Source of the DNA: Actinomycetes bacterium
GTDB lineage: Bacteria > Actinomycetota > Actinomycetes > Actinomycetales > Microbacteriaceae
Direction: 5' to 3'
Length of the DNA stretch: 7,349 nucleotides
Assembly: GCA_030425055.1 (NCBI GenBank)
Contig: JAUHVN010000134.1
Span: 1-7,349, forward strand
The notes beneath the pieces are model-generated. The model was not told the origin of the DNA. It saw only the letters and a list, made by a program, of their open reading frames with translations, and did not search any database. Each line of letters starts with the position of its first letter. Position 1 is the first letter of the stretch. Both the position numbers and the translations under genes were made by a program. Below are positions 1 through 6,195 of this stretch, piece by piece.

Positions 1-870
1 GCGCAGTTCGACCGGGGTGAGAGGGAGCGGGTCGAGCCGGTACCCGGCTCGGCGCAGCCGCAGCCCCGCGATCGTCGAGGTCGGAAGCCACACCCCGAGT
101 GCGTGCAGTTCATCCGCCCGCTCGCGCAGGACGGCGTCGACGGGCCCGTCGACCACCGTGCGTCCGGCCTCGTCGAGCACGACGACACGGGTGACGACGT
201 CGATCGCGGCGTCGAGGTTGTGCTCGATGAGCACGATCGCCCGATCGCCCGCGGCGGCGATCTCGGACAGCGCCTCGTAGACGTCCTCGATGCCGGTCGG
301 GTCGAGGTTGGCGGTGGGCTCGTCGAGCACCATGAGCGGTGAGCCCAGGGCGAGCACGCACGCGATCGCGAGGCGCTGCCGTCCACCGCCCGAGAGCACG
401 TCGGGGTTCTCGCGCCGACGATCCCACAGGCCCACCCGGCGCAGGGCGGCCTCGGTGCGGGCGAGCACCTCGGCCACCGGCATCCGCAGATTCTCGGGAC
501 CGAAGGCGACCTCGTCGAGGATCGTGCCGGTCACCAGCTGGGCGTCGGGGTCCTGGAACACCATTCCCACGACGGTGCTGAGCCGTGCCACGGGAGTGGA
601 TGCCGCGGGCAGGCCCGCGACCGACACGACACCCGCGACCTCTGCCGGCACGTCGTGGGGGATGAGGCCGTTGAGCGCGAGAGCGAGAGTGGACTTGCCG
701 GCGCCGCTCGGCCCGAGCACGAGCACGACCTCGCCCGGCGACGCCGAGAACGACGCATCCGCCGGCGTCGGGGTGCGCTCGCCGTCGTGCGTGACGGCCA
801 GGTGCTCGACACGCAGCAGCGGCGCGTCGGCGGGCACGTCGGACGACGCGTGCGGTGCGGTGGCGGTCAC
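1..870 (-). CDS. ECF transporter ATP-binding protein (CbiO/EcfA/YkoD-like), 3' end cut by window
   Basis: Cytoplasmic ATPase that powers an energy-coupling-factor vitamin or metal importer. The frame is open from a GTG at 870 to the left edge: 290 residues with no stop. The nucleotide-binding domain is complete: Walker A GPSGAGKST (about residues 53-61, Lys59), Q-loop FQDPDAQL (Gln106), the ECF-typical stretch AFGPENLRMP, signature LSGGGRQRL (159-167), Walker B LMVLDEP (Asp183, Glu184), D-loop ANLDP and H-loop His217. The signature has Gly where Gln or Glu is usual. Single-domain EcfA proteins are about 270-290 residues, and this one is still open, so a fused second ATPase domain as in YkoD is possible but not visible. 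The GTG start is preceded by GGGAG four bases upstream. It lies 89 nt downstream of the S-component gene on the same strand, so they probably form one system; a T component would be expected beyond the left edge. The ATPase call is near certain; the substrate is unknown. Confidence 0.93.
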   Translation of the reverse strand, partial: MTATAPHASSDVPADAPLLRVEHLAVTHDGERTPTPADASFSASPGEVVLVLGPSGAGKSTLALALNGLIPHDVPAEVAGVVSVAGLPAASTPVARLSTVVGMVFQDPDAQLVTGTILDEVAFGPENLRMPVAEVLARTEAALRRVGLWDRRRENPDVLSGGGRQRLAIACVLALGSPLMVLDEPTANLDPTGIEDVYEALSEIAAAGDRAIVLIEHNLDAAIDVVTRVVVLDEAGRTVVDGPVDAVLRERADELHALGVWLPTSTIAGLRLRRAGYRLDPLPLTPVELR

Positions 871-899
871 GGGGCTCCCGGGGATGTGCACCCCCCAAC

Positions 900-918
900 T
901 TAGCCGACCCTAACCTGC
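900..918. promoter_or_regulatory. Candidate DtxR/IdeR-like iron box overlapping a possible -10
   Basis: TTAGCCGACCCTAACCTGC matches the recalled DtxR/IdeR consensus TTAGGTTAGSCTAACCTWA at 13 of 19 positions, with a strong right half (CCCTAACCT). On the minus strand the site contains TAGGGT (912 down to 907), which fits the actinobacterial -10 pattern TANNNT. It lies about 30 nt upstream of the ATPase GTG start at 870, so a bound repressor would block that promoter. No convincing -35 is visible. The match was scored by eye; a site of this quality could occur by chance. It suggests iron-dependent control of the ATPase but does not prove it. Confidence 0.35.
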
Positions 919-959
919 GCCGATCGCGGCGGGGTGCCGCGGAGTGCCCGCCGGCGCCG

Positions 960-1538
960 TCAGCGCCGCACGGGCCGCGCGACACCGGCGCGCCGCAGGG
1001 CGGCGCCGATGCCGAGACCCACGGCCGTCCACACGATCGGGCCGAGCACCGACAGGCCGAGGTAGACGATCTGGGCCCACAGCGGCAGCGCCGACAGGTG
1101 AGCCGCGAAGTAGACGGCGGCGGCGACGATCACGCCGATGATCGCGCCCGAGATGAAGAACCGCCATGCGGCCCACGATCGGTAGCGCACCGCCGCGGCG
1201 ACGATCTCCTGGATGCCGCCGAAGAGCACCGCGGTGCCGAGGAACTGGAGCGCGTACGGGGGTGCGACCGCCGACGACGCGAGCGCCGCGAGCAAGTGGG
1301 TGATCAGCGCGACCCAGGGCAGACGCAGCGCCTCCTGCGCGATGATGCCCGGCAGCACGTGCACGCCCAGCAGGAAGCCGTAGACGATCGGAACCGTGGC
1401 GATGACGGGGACCGCGAGCCAGCCTTCGACGCCGCCGAGCAGGCCGGTTGCGACGCCGATGGCCGCGCAGGTGAGCAGAACGCGCGTCGACAGTCGGGAT
1501 GCCTGGGCCACCTGCACAAGCGTAGTGGCGGTTCTCAC
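960..1538 (-). CDS. ECF transporter S component, YkoE-like integral membrane protein
   Basis: Substrate-binding membrane subunit of an ECF importer, 192 residues, the usual S-component size. It is almost wholly hydrophobic, with about six membrane segments (roughly residues 20-38, 42-66, 76-96, 97-116, 127-148 and 155-180) and a basic Arg-rich tail. VLPGIIAQEALRLPWVALIT (61-80) and the GGIQEIVAAAVRYRSW stretch (107-122) resemble the YkoE/ABC_cobalt family pattern of an LPG loop followed by Q-x-x-x-E and a Y-R-x-W motif. YkoE proteins take up thiamine precursors (hydroxymethylpyrimidine) in Bacillus, but family members in other contexts may carry something else. I chose the GTG at 1538, with GGATGAG upstream; GTGs at 1517 and 1511 are alternatives and would remove only the polar N terminus. 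The ATPase gene follows on the same strand. No TPP riboswitch is visible upstream, so a thiamine role lacks regulatory support. S-component call is firm; the YkoE assignment is moderate. Confidence 0.82.
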   Translation of the reverse strand: MRTATTLVQVAQASRLSTRVLLTCAAIGVATGLLGGVEGWLAVPVIATVPIVYGFLLGVHVLPGIIAQEALRLPWVALITHLLAALASSAVAPPYALQFLGTAVLFGGIQEIVAAAVRYRSWAAWRFFISGAIIGVIVAAAVYFAAHLSALPLWAQIVYLGLSVLGPIVWTAVGLGIGAALRRAGVARPVRR

Positions 1539-1642
1539 CGGATTCTCATCCGCCCGGTCACCTGAGAGACCGCTGTGAGTTAGTTTGGTGGGGGTCGGTC
1601 GTCGACGACGACGTCCGTGTCCATGCACACAACCACATTGCT

Positions 1643-1648
1643 GGAGGA
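1643..1648 (+). promoter_or_regulatory. Ribosome binding site fixing the protease start
   Basis: GGAGGA sits seven bases before the ATG at 1656. An in-frame upstream ATG at 1617 has no such site and would put a 13-residue polar stretch ahead of the signal peptide, so 1656 is the better start. Confidence 0.8.
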
Positions 1649-1655
1649 CCACATC

Positions 1656-4600
1656 ATGGGTCGACCCTCCGTGAGAGCAGCCGCGGTGATCACCGTCGCC
1701 GCCCTGCTCACCGGGACCGCGAGCGCCGCGTTCGGCGCCGACTCGGTCGAGGAGGTGACCATCCCGACACCCGTCGACGCGACCGGCGGCCAGTACATCG
1801 TCGTCCTCGACGAAGAGCCGCTCGCCGGCTACGAGGGCGGCGTGCGCGGCATCGCTGCGACGAAGCCCGCGAAGGGCGACAAGCTCGACGCGCACACCAG
1901 CAACGCACGCAAGTACATCGCGCACCTCGAGAAGAAGCAGGGCGAGATCGCCGACGACGCCGGTGTGACCGTGGATGCCGCATACCAGGTGACGTTCAAC
2001 GGCTTCAGTGCCGCGCTCACAGGCCCGCAGGTGGCCGAGCTGCGTGCGACCAAGGGCGTCATCGGCGTGTACCCCGACGAGATCCGCCACCCCACGGCTG
2101 CGCAGCAGGGCACCGAGTTCCTCGGGCTCGAGGGCGGCAGCGGTGTCTGGGACGCGGTCGGCGGCACGGACGAGGCGGGCGAAGGGGTCGTGGTCGGCGT
2201 GATCGACACCGGCATCTCGCCCGACAACCCGTCTTTCGCGGGCGACAAGCTCGGCACGCGGCCCAGCGACGAGCCGTTCCTGCAGGGCAACACCATCGTG
2301 TTCTCGAAGGCCGACGGCACGCAGTTCCGCAGCGAGCGCATGCGCGGTCAGAACTGGAGCAGCCAGGACTACTCCACCAAGCTGATCGGCGCGCAGTTCT
2401 TCTCGTCCGGCGCGAAGGCCGCGGGCTTCAAGTTCACCTCCGACTTCCTCTCGCCCCGTGACGGCGACGGCCACGGCTCGCACACCGCGAGCACCGCCGC
2501 CGGCAACCACGGCGTCGAGGCATCCATCGAGGGCGTCGACTTCGGTGCCATCTCGGGTGTCGCACCGGCGGCCAAGGTCGCGTCGTACAAGGCGTGCTGG
2601 GTCGGCCCCGACCCGCTGTCGACCTCGGACGACATCTGCGCGACCAGCGACCTGCTCGCGGCGATCGACCAGGCCGTCGCGGACGGCGTCGACGTCATCA
2701 ACTACTCCATCGGCGGCGGGTCGGCCACGACGATCCTCGCGGTCGACGACGTGTCGTTCTTCTACGCCGCGATCGCGGGCGTGTTCGTCTCGGCGAGCGC
2801 CGGCAACGACGGCCCGGGCGCGGCCACCGCCGACCACGCGTCGCCGTGGTACACCACGGTCGCCGCGTCGACCATCCCCACGTGGGAGGGCACGGTCGAG
2901 CTTCCGACCGGCGATGCATTCGCGGGCGCCTCGGTGACCGTTCCGTTCGGCGAGTCGATCACGGCTCCCGCCGTGTACGCCGGTGACATCCCGGCATCCG
3001 GCATCGCCGCCGACGAGGCCGCGCTGTGCACGCTCGGGTCGATCGATCCGGCGGCTGCGGCGGGCAAGATCGTGGTGTGCGACCGCGGCCTGATCGCGCG
3101 CGTCGAGAAGTCGCAGACGGTCGCCGAAGCCGGCGGCGTCGGCATGGTGCTCGTCAACGTCGGAGACGTGCCGGGCAGCCTCGACAACGACTTCCACTCG
3201 GTGCCCACGGTGCACCTGCAGAACACGGCCCGCGCCGCGGTCGTCGACTACGTGCAGAGTGCCGCGTCGCCCGAGCTCACGCTCGTCGGCGCGAACACGA
3301 CCGGCATCCCCACGCCGCTTCCCCAGATCGCCGGCTTCTCGAGCCGCGGCCCGATGCTCGCCGACGGCAGCGACGTGATCAAGCCCGACCTGACCGCGCC
3401 CGGCGTGGCGATCCTCGCCGCGACCCACAACGCCAAGAACACCGAGCCGACGTACGGCATCCTGTCGGGCACGTCGATGTCGGCCCCGCACATCGCGGGT
3501 CTGGCGGCGCTGTACCTCGGCGAGCGGCCCCTGGCCACTCCCGCCGAGATCAAGTCGGCCATGATGACCACCGCGTACGACACGGTCGACGCCGAGGGTG
3601 CGACGGTCACCGATCCGTTCGCCCAAGGTGCCGGTCACGTCGACCCGACGAGGTTCTTCGAGCCGGGTCTGCTGTACCTGCAGGGGGCTCTCGACTGGGC
3701 GGCGTACATCGAGGCGGCGCTCGGCGAGGACGTCTTCGGTGAGGGCGTCGAGCCGCTCGACGACCCGAGCAACCTCAACCTCGCGTCGATCGGCATCGGC
3801 AAGCTCGCGGGCCCGCAGATGGTCACGCGCACGGTGACGGCGACGGCCGACGGCGAGTACACGGCGACGGTGAGCGGCGTCGACGGCATCGCCGTCGAGG
3901 TCAGCCCGTCGAGCTTCGAGATCTTCGAGGGCGAGACCCAGCAGATCGAGATCTCGTTCGCGCTCACCGAGACGACCGAGGCCGAGGCCTGGGCGACGGG
4001 CTTCCTGAGCCTCACGTCCGCCGACGCGACGGTCCGGTCGCCCATCGCGGTCTTCCCCGTCACGGCTGACGCCCCCGAAGAGGTGGCCGGCACCGTCGAG
4101 GACGGTTCGACGTCGGTCGACATCATCCCCGGCCTCACGGGTGACCTGCCGCTCAACCTGAGCGGCCTCACTCCGATGGAGCTGCTGGTCGACTCGGCCA
4201 ACCCGGTCGACGGTCACTCCGGGAACGAGGCCTCCGGTGATGAGTTCGGCGACATCGCCTGGGTCATCGACATCCCGGCCGGCACCGAGCTCTCGCGGTT
4301 CACGCTCGACTCGTCCGACGACGTCGGCAGCGACCTCGATCTCTTCGTCTACCACGTCGTCAGCCCCACCGATATGCGTTACCACGACGTCTGGTACTCG
4401 GCGTCGGGTTCGGCCGACGAGGAGGTCACGCTCACCCTGCCCGAGGCGGGAACGTACCTGGTTGTGGCCAACATGTACTCGACGACAGGCCCCACCACGT
4501 GGGATCTGTGGATGGCGAACGTCGCGACCGACTCGACGAACGGCGGCTTCGCGGCCACCCCGAACCCGCTGGCCGTCTCGCTCGGCGTCTCGACGTCGTA

Positions 4601-4697
4601 TGACCTGCAGTGGTCGGGTCTGGACGCCGACGGCCGCTACCTCGGAGTCGTGCAGTACGGCGACTCCGCGGTGCGCACGGTCGTCACCGTCGACTAG
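1656..4697 (+). CDS. Secreted S8-family (subtilisin/cucumisin-like) serine protease with PA domain
   Basis: Extracellular endopeptidase of 1013 residues. Domains in order: Sec signal peptide (1-28, basic start, hydrophobic core, Ala-rich cleavage region near AFGA/DS); I9 inhibitor propeptide (about 46-145, from QYIVVLDEEP to VIGVYPDE); S8 catalytic domain with Asp184 (GVIDTG), His273 (DGHGSHTAS), oxyanion Asn384 (SAGNDGPG) and Ser607 (GTSMSAPHIAG), all intact; a PA domain inserted between Asn and Ser (about 436-535, with GKIVVCDRG and AGGVGMVLVN); an Fn3-like domain (about 708-805); a PPC-like beta-sandwich (about 865-957); and a short final beta module (968-1013). Only four cysteines occur: 314, 328, 458 and 475. 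There is no LPxTG, membrane anchor or repeat array, so it is probably released. It is transcribed alone, divergently from the ECF genes, and ends at a strong hairpin. Likely role is degrading environmental protein for nutrition; the true substrate cannot be read from sequence. Confidence 0.96.
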   Translation: MGRPSVRAAAVITVAALLTGTASAAFGADSVEEVTIPTPVDATGGQYIVVLDEEPLAGYEGGVRGIAATKPAKGDKLDAHTSNARKYIAHLEKKQGEIADDAGVTVDAAYQVTFNGFSAALTGPQVAELRATKGVIGVYPDEIRHPTAAQQGTEFLGLEGGSGVWDAVGGTDEAGEGVVVGVIDTGISPDNPSFAGDKLGTRPSDEPFLQGNTIVFSKADGTQFRSERMRGQNWSSQDYSTKLIGAQFFSSGAKAAGFKFTSDFLSPRDGDGHGSHTASTAAGNHGVEASIEGVDFGAISGVAPAAKVASYKACWVGPDPLSTSDDICATSDLLAAIDQAVADGVDVINYSIGGGSATTILAVDDVSFFYAAIAGVFVSASAGNDGPGAATADHASPWYTTVAASTIPTWEGTVELPTGDAFAGASVTVPFGESITAPAVYAGDIPASGIAADEAALCTLGSIDPAAAAGKIVVCDRGLIARVEKSQTVAEAGGVGMVLVNVGDVPGSLDNDFHSVPTVHLQNTARAAVVDYVQSAASPELTLVGANTTGIPTPLPQIAGFSSRGPMLADGSDVIKPDLTAPGVAILAATHNAKNTEPTYGILSGTSMSAPHIAGLAALYLGERPLATPAEIKSAMMTTAYDTVDAEGATVTDPFAQGAGHVDPTRFFEPGLLYLQGALDWAAYIEAALGEDVFGEGVEPLDDPSNLNLASIGIGKLAGPQMVTRTVTATADGEYTATVSGVDGIAVEVSPSSFEIFEGETQQIEISFALTETTEAEAWATGFLSLTSADATVRSPIAVFPVTADAPEEVAGTVEDGSTSVDIIPGLTGDLPLNLSGLTPMELLVDSANPVDGHSGNEASGDEFGDIAWVIDIPAGTELSRFTLDSSDDVGSDLDLFVYHVVSPTDMRYHDVWYSASGSADEEVTLTLPEAGTYLVVANMYSTTGPTTWDLWMANVATDSTNGGFAATPNPLAVSLGVSTSYDLQWSGLDADGRYLGVVQYGDSAVRTVVTVD

Positions 4698-4714
4698 CCC
4701 GCAGACGGAACGAG

Positions 4715-4748
4715 AACGACGCCCCGGGTCACCGCCCGGGGCGTCGTT
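4715..4748. terminator. Perfect 14-bp hairpin terminator between convergent genes
   Basis: AACGACGCCCCGGG and CCCGGGGCGTCGTT are perfect inverted arms around the six-base loop TCACCG. The hairpin begins 17 nt after the protease stop and ends in TTT. The GC-rich stem has only a short T tail, as is common in high-GC actinobacteria. It lies 56 nt past the pirin stop on the other strand, so it may stop transcription from both sides. Confidence 0.88.
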
Positions 4749-4762
4749 TCGTGCGGTGGCTG

Positions 4763-4794
4763 TGTCGCCGTGTCGTCGCGTCGCCGTGTCGCCG
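4763..4794. repeat. Four imperfect 8-bp tandem units (TGTCGCCG)
   Basis: TGTCGCCG, TGTCGTCG, CGTCGCCG and TGTCGCCG lie head to tail in the 107-nt convergent spacer, between the terminator hairpin and the pirin stop codon. Units 1 and 4 are identical; units 2 and 3 differ by one base each. The tract is non-coding here. It may be a slippage-prone simple repeat; no function is evident. Confidence 0.65.
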
Positions 4795-4804
4795 ACGGCA
4801 GGCG

Positions 4805-5794
4805 TCAGATGCGGCGACGGCGGCGGGTGAGGCGCACCCCTGGCAGCGGTGGCGCCGGCACGCGCTCGTCGCCGTGGTCGACGACGTGCCCGAACCGCTC
4901 CGCACCGGCTTCCCACGCCTCGCGCGCCTCGGCGATCTCCTCGTGGGTGCGGCCGACGAAGTTCCACCACATGACGATGTCGTCTTCGAAGGGCTCCCCA
5001 CCCATCAGGAACACGGTGGCGTCTCCTTCGGCCTCCAGCGCGATCGATGAGCGCGCGGTGCCGAGATACAGCAGGTGCATGTCGGCGAGCGTCGTCACGT
5101 CGGATGCCGCGGCATGCGAGGCCACTGCCACCTCGCCGTCGACACCCGCCAGTGCGTGCTCCCACTCCGATCGCAGGGGCACCTCGACGCGCGTTCCGGC
5201 CGCGAGGTGCAGCTCGACGCCGACGATCGGGGTGTAGACGCTCGCGGGCGACACCGCACCGGCGAACTCGCCCACCACGACGGCCGCATGGGCGGCACCG
5301 GTGGTCACCGGCAGGGCGAGCACAGGCAGGTCCTCGTGCCGCTCGAATGCGGGCGGTCCGTGCCGTCGCGACTCGGGCAGGGCGATCCACAGCTGCAGGG
5401 CATCGAGCGGAATCGGATCGTCGCCGACCGAGTACTCGGAGTGCGCGATCCCCGCGCCGCTCGTCATGATGTTGAGCGCGCCGCGCGTGACGACGACGTC
5501 GCTGCCGATCGAGTCGCGGTGGCGCACCTCGCCCAGGAACGGCCACGTCACCGTCTGCAGACCGATGTGCGGATGCGGCTCGACCCGCATCCGCGTGCGC
5601 TGGGGTCCGAAGCGGTCGAGGAAGCACCATGCGCCCACGAGCGGCAGGTCGCGCTGGGGCAGCGCACGGTGCACCTCCATCGCGCGCACGCCGCCGAGCG
5701 GCACCGAACGGGCCTCGCGCAGCAGCATGCGCGGCCCGACGTCGGCTGTCGGCGCCTCGTCGGCGATCGCGGCGTCGGTGTCGAACCTGGTCAT
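4805..5794 (-). CDS. Pirin family protein
   Basis: Cytoplasmic bicupin metalloprotein of 329 residues, close to the usual 290-330. The N-terminal cupin carries the family hallmark: PHPHIGLQTVTW (His74, His76) and MTSGAGIAHSE (His118, Glu120), which align with the four iron ligands of human pirin, all present. The C-terminal pirin domain spans about residues 190-300 and ends with MWWNFVGRTHEEIAEAREAW, typical of actinobacterial members. Bacterial pirins have been reported to oxidise flavonoids (quercetin 2,3-dioxygenase activity, E. coli YhhW) or to modulate metabolic enzymes; which applies here is unknown. I chose the ATG at 5794, two bases after the stop of the upstream acetyltransferase gene. 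A GTG at 5800 would instead overlap that stop as GTGA. Neither has a strong ribosome site, so translation is probably coupled to the upstream gene. The tail after about residue 310 is rich in Arg and Pro. Confidence 0.95.
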   Translation of the reverse strand: MTRFDTDAAIADEAPTADVGPRMLLREARSVPLGGVRAMEVHRALPQRDLPLVGAWCFLDRFGPQRTRMRVEPHPHIGLQTVTWPFLGEVRHRDSIGSDVVVTRGALNIMTSGAGIAHSEYSVGDDPIPLDALQLWIALPESRRHGPPAFERHEDLPVLALPVTTGAAHAAVVVGEFAGAVSPASVYTPIVGVELHLAAGTRVEVPLRSEWEHALAGVDGEVAVASHAAASDVTTLADMHLLYLGTARSSIALEAEGDATVFLMGGEPFEDDIVMWWNFVGRTHEEIAEAREAWEAGAERFGHVVDHGDERVPAPPLPGVRLTRRRRRI

Positions 5795-5796
5795 CG

Positions 5797-6105
5797 TCAC
5801 TCGGGGTGCTGCTCGCGCGGCCACGCGACGGTCAGCCCGTCGACCTCGTTCTCACGCAGGTACTTCGACACGAGCGGGCAGTGCGGCACCACCGTCTCGC
5901 CGCGGGCCGCGACGTCGGCCATCGCCTCGGCGACGAGCTTCATCGCGAGTCCGCGCCCGCGGAAGGCGGGATCGACCTCGGTGTGCGGGAACGACAGCCG
6001 ACCCTGCGAATCGGGCCGGAAGAGCGTGTAGCCGGCGCGCACGTCGCCCACATGGATGTCGTAGCGCCCCTCGGCGCGGGTCACGGTGATGTTCTCGTCG
6101 GTCAC
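5797..6105 (-). CDS. Small GNAT-like N-acetyltransferase (NATD1/YjdJ type, COG2388-like)
   Basis: Single-domain protein of 102 residues, the normal size for the short acetyl-CoA-binding family that includes human NATD1. Visible features: GYTLFRPDSQGRLSFPHTEV (beta strands leading to the conserved H-T-E-V), the acetyl-CoA loop FRGRGLA (48-54), a helix with AEAMADVAARG, and PHCPLVSKYLREN (74-86), the family's P-x-C-P-x-x-x-K-Y-L signature. The substrate is unknown for most members. The start is a GTG at 6105 with GGAAGG seven bases upstream (6118 down to 6113). The gene heads a two-gene unit with the pirin gene, whose start lies two bases beyond this stop. It is divergent from the helicase gene, and the 90-nt spacer contains a TACGTT -10 candidate. 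Confidence 0.9.
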   Translation of the reverse strand: MTDENITVTRAEGRYDIHVGDVRAGYTLFRPDSQGRLSFPHTEVDPAFRGRGLAMKLVAEAMADVAARGETVVPHCPLVSKYLRENEVDGLTVAWPREQHPE

Positions 6106-6130
6106 GCGGTCGCCTTCCGTCGGTGAACTC

Positions 6131-6136
6131 AACGTA
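6131..6136 (-). promoter_or_regulatory. Candidate -10 for the acetyltransferase-pirin unit
   Basis: Read on the minus strand this is TACGTT, matching TANNNT. It would start transcription near 6124, leaving an untranslated leader of about 18 nt that contains the GGAAGG ribosome site. No good -35 is seen at the right distance, so this is only a candidate. Confidence 0.3.
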
Positions 6137-6183
6137 CGGGGCCTCCCGTCGATTCCGCCACCGGTGGAGTGCCGTGGGCCTGG

Positions 6184-6189
6184 CAGACT
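6184..6189 (+). promoter_or_regulatory. Candidate -10 of a leaderless helicase transcript
   Basis: CAGACT differs from the common actinobacterial -10 TAGACT by one base and ends six bases before the helicase ATG at 6196. That spacing would put the transcription start on the A of the ATG. The GAAGG touching the ATG is too close to act as a normal ribosome site, which fits leaderless translation. No clear -35 is present. Confidence 0.4.
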
Positions 6190-6195
6190 CGAAGG

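Noticed and set aside
882..896. GGGG/CCCC hairpin just upstream of the ATPase start as a terminator or attenuator
   Set aside because: The stem is about four base pairs with a seven-base loop and no T run; too weak to support.
290..913. Plus-strand 207-codon frame opposite the ATPase
   Set aside because: Low-complexity Ser/Thr/Arg/Pro composition, no ribosome site, fully antisense to a clear gene.
110..985. Minus-strand 291-codon frame overlapping the ATPase
   Set aside because: It is Arg- and Ala-rich with no domain motifs. The neighbouring frame from GTG 870 encodes every ABC ATPase motif.
1561..1568. CCTGAGAG in the divergent spacer, recalling the CUGAGA of a TPP riboswitch
   Set aside because: It is on the plus strand facing the protease, and the other conserved TPP elements (GGGGUGC, ACCUGAUC) are missing.
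1576..1594. A second iron-box-like half site (GAGTTAGTTTGG) upstream of the S component
   Set aside because: Only about 7 of 19 positions match the DtxR consensus and the second half is absent.
1617..1655. Longer protease start at the ATG at 1617
   Set aside because: It would place polar residues before the signal peptide and lacks a ribosome site, whereas GGAGGA is well spaced for the ATG at 1656.
960..5630. A stop-free minus-strand frame of over 1500 codons lying antisense to the whole protease gene
   Set aside because: Only its last 192 codons (the S component) look like a protein. The rest is Arg/Asp/Val-rich shadow translation caused by strong GC bias, opposite a protease with intact catalytic motifs.
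5075..6089. Overlapping plus-strand frames opposite the pirin and acetyltransferase genes
   Set aside because: Arg/His-rich shadows without motifs; the minus-strand genes have conserved metal and acetyl-CoA residues.
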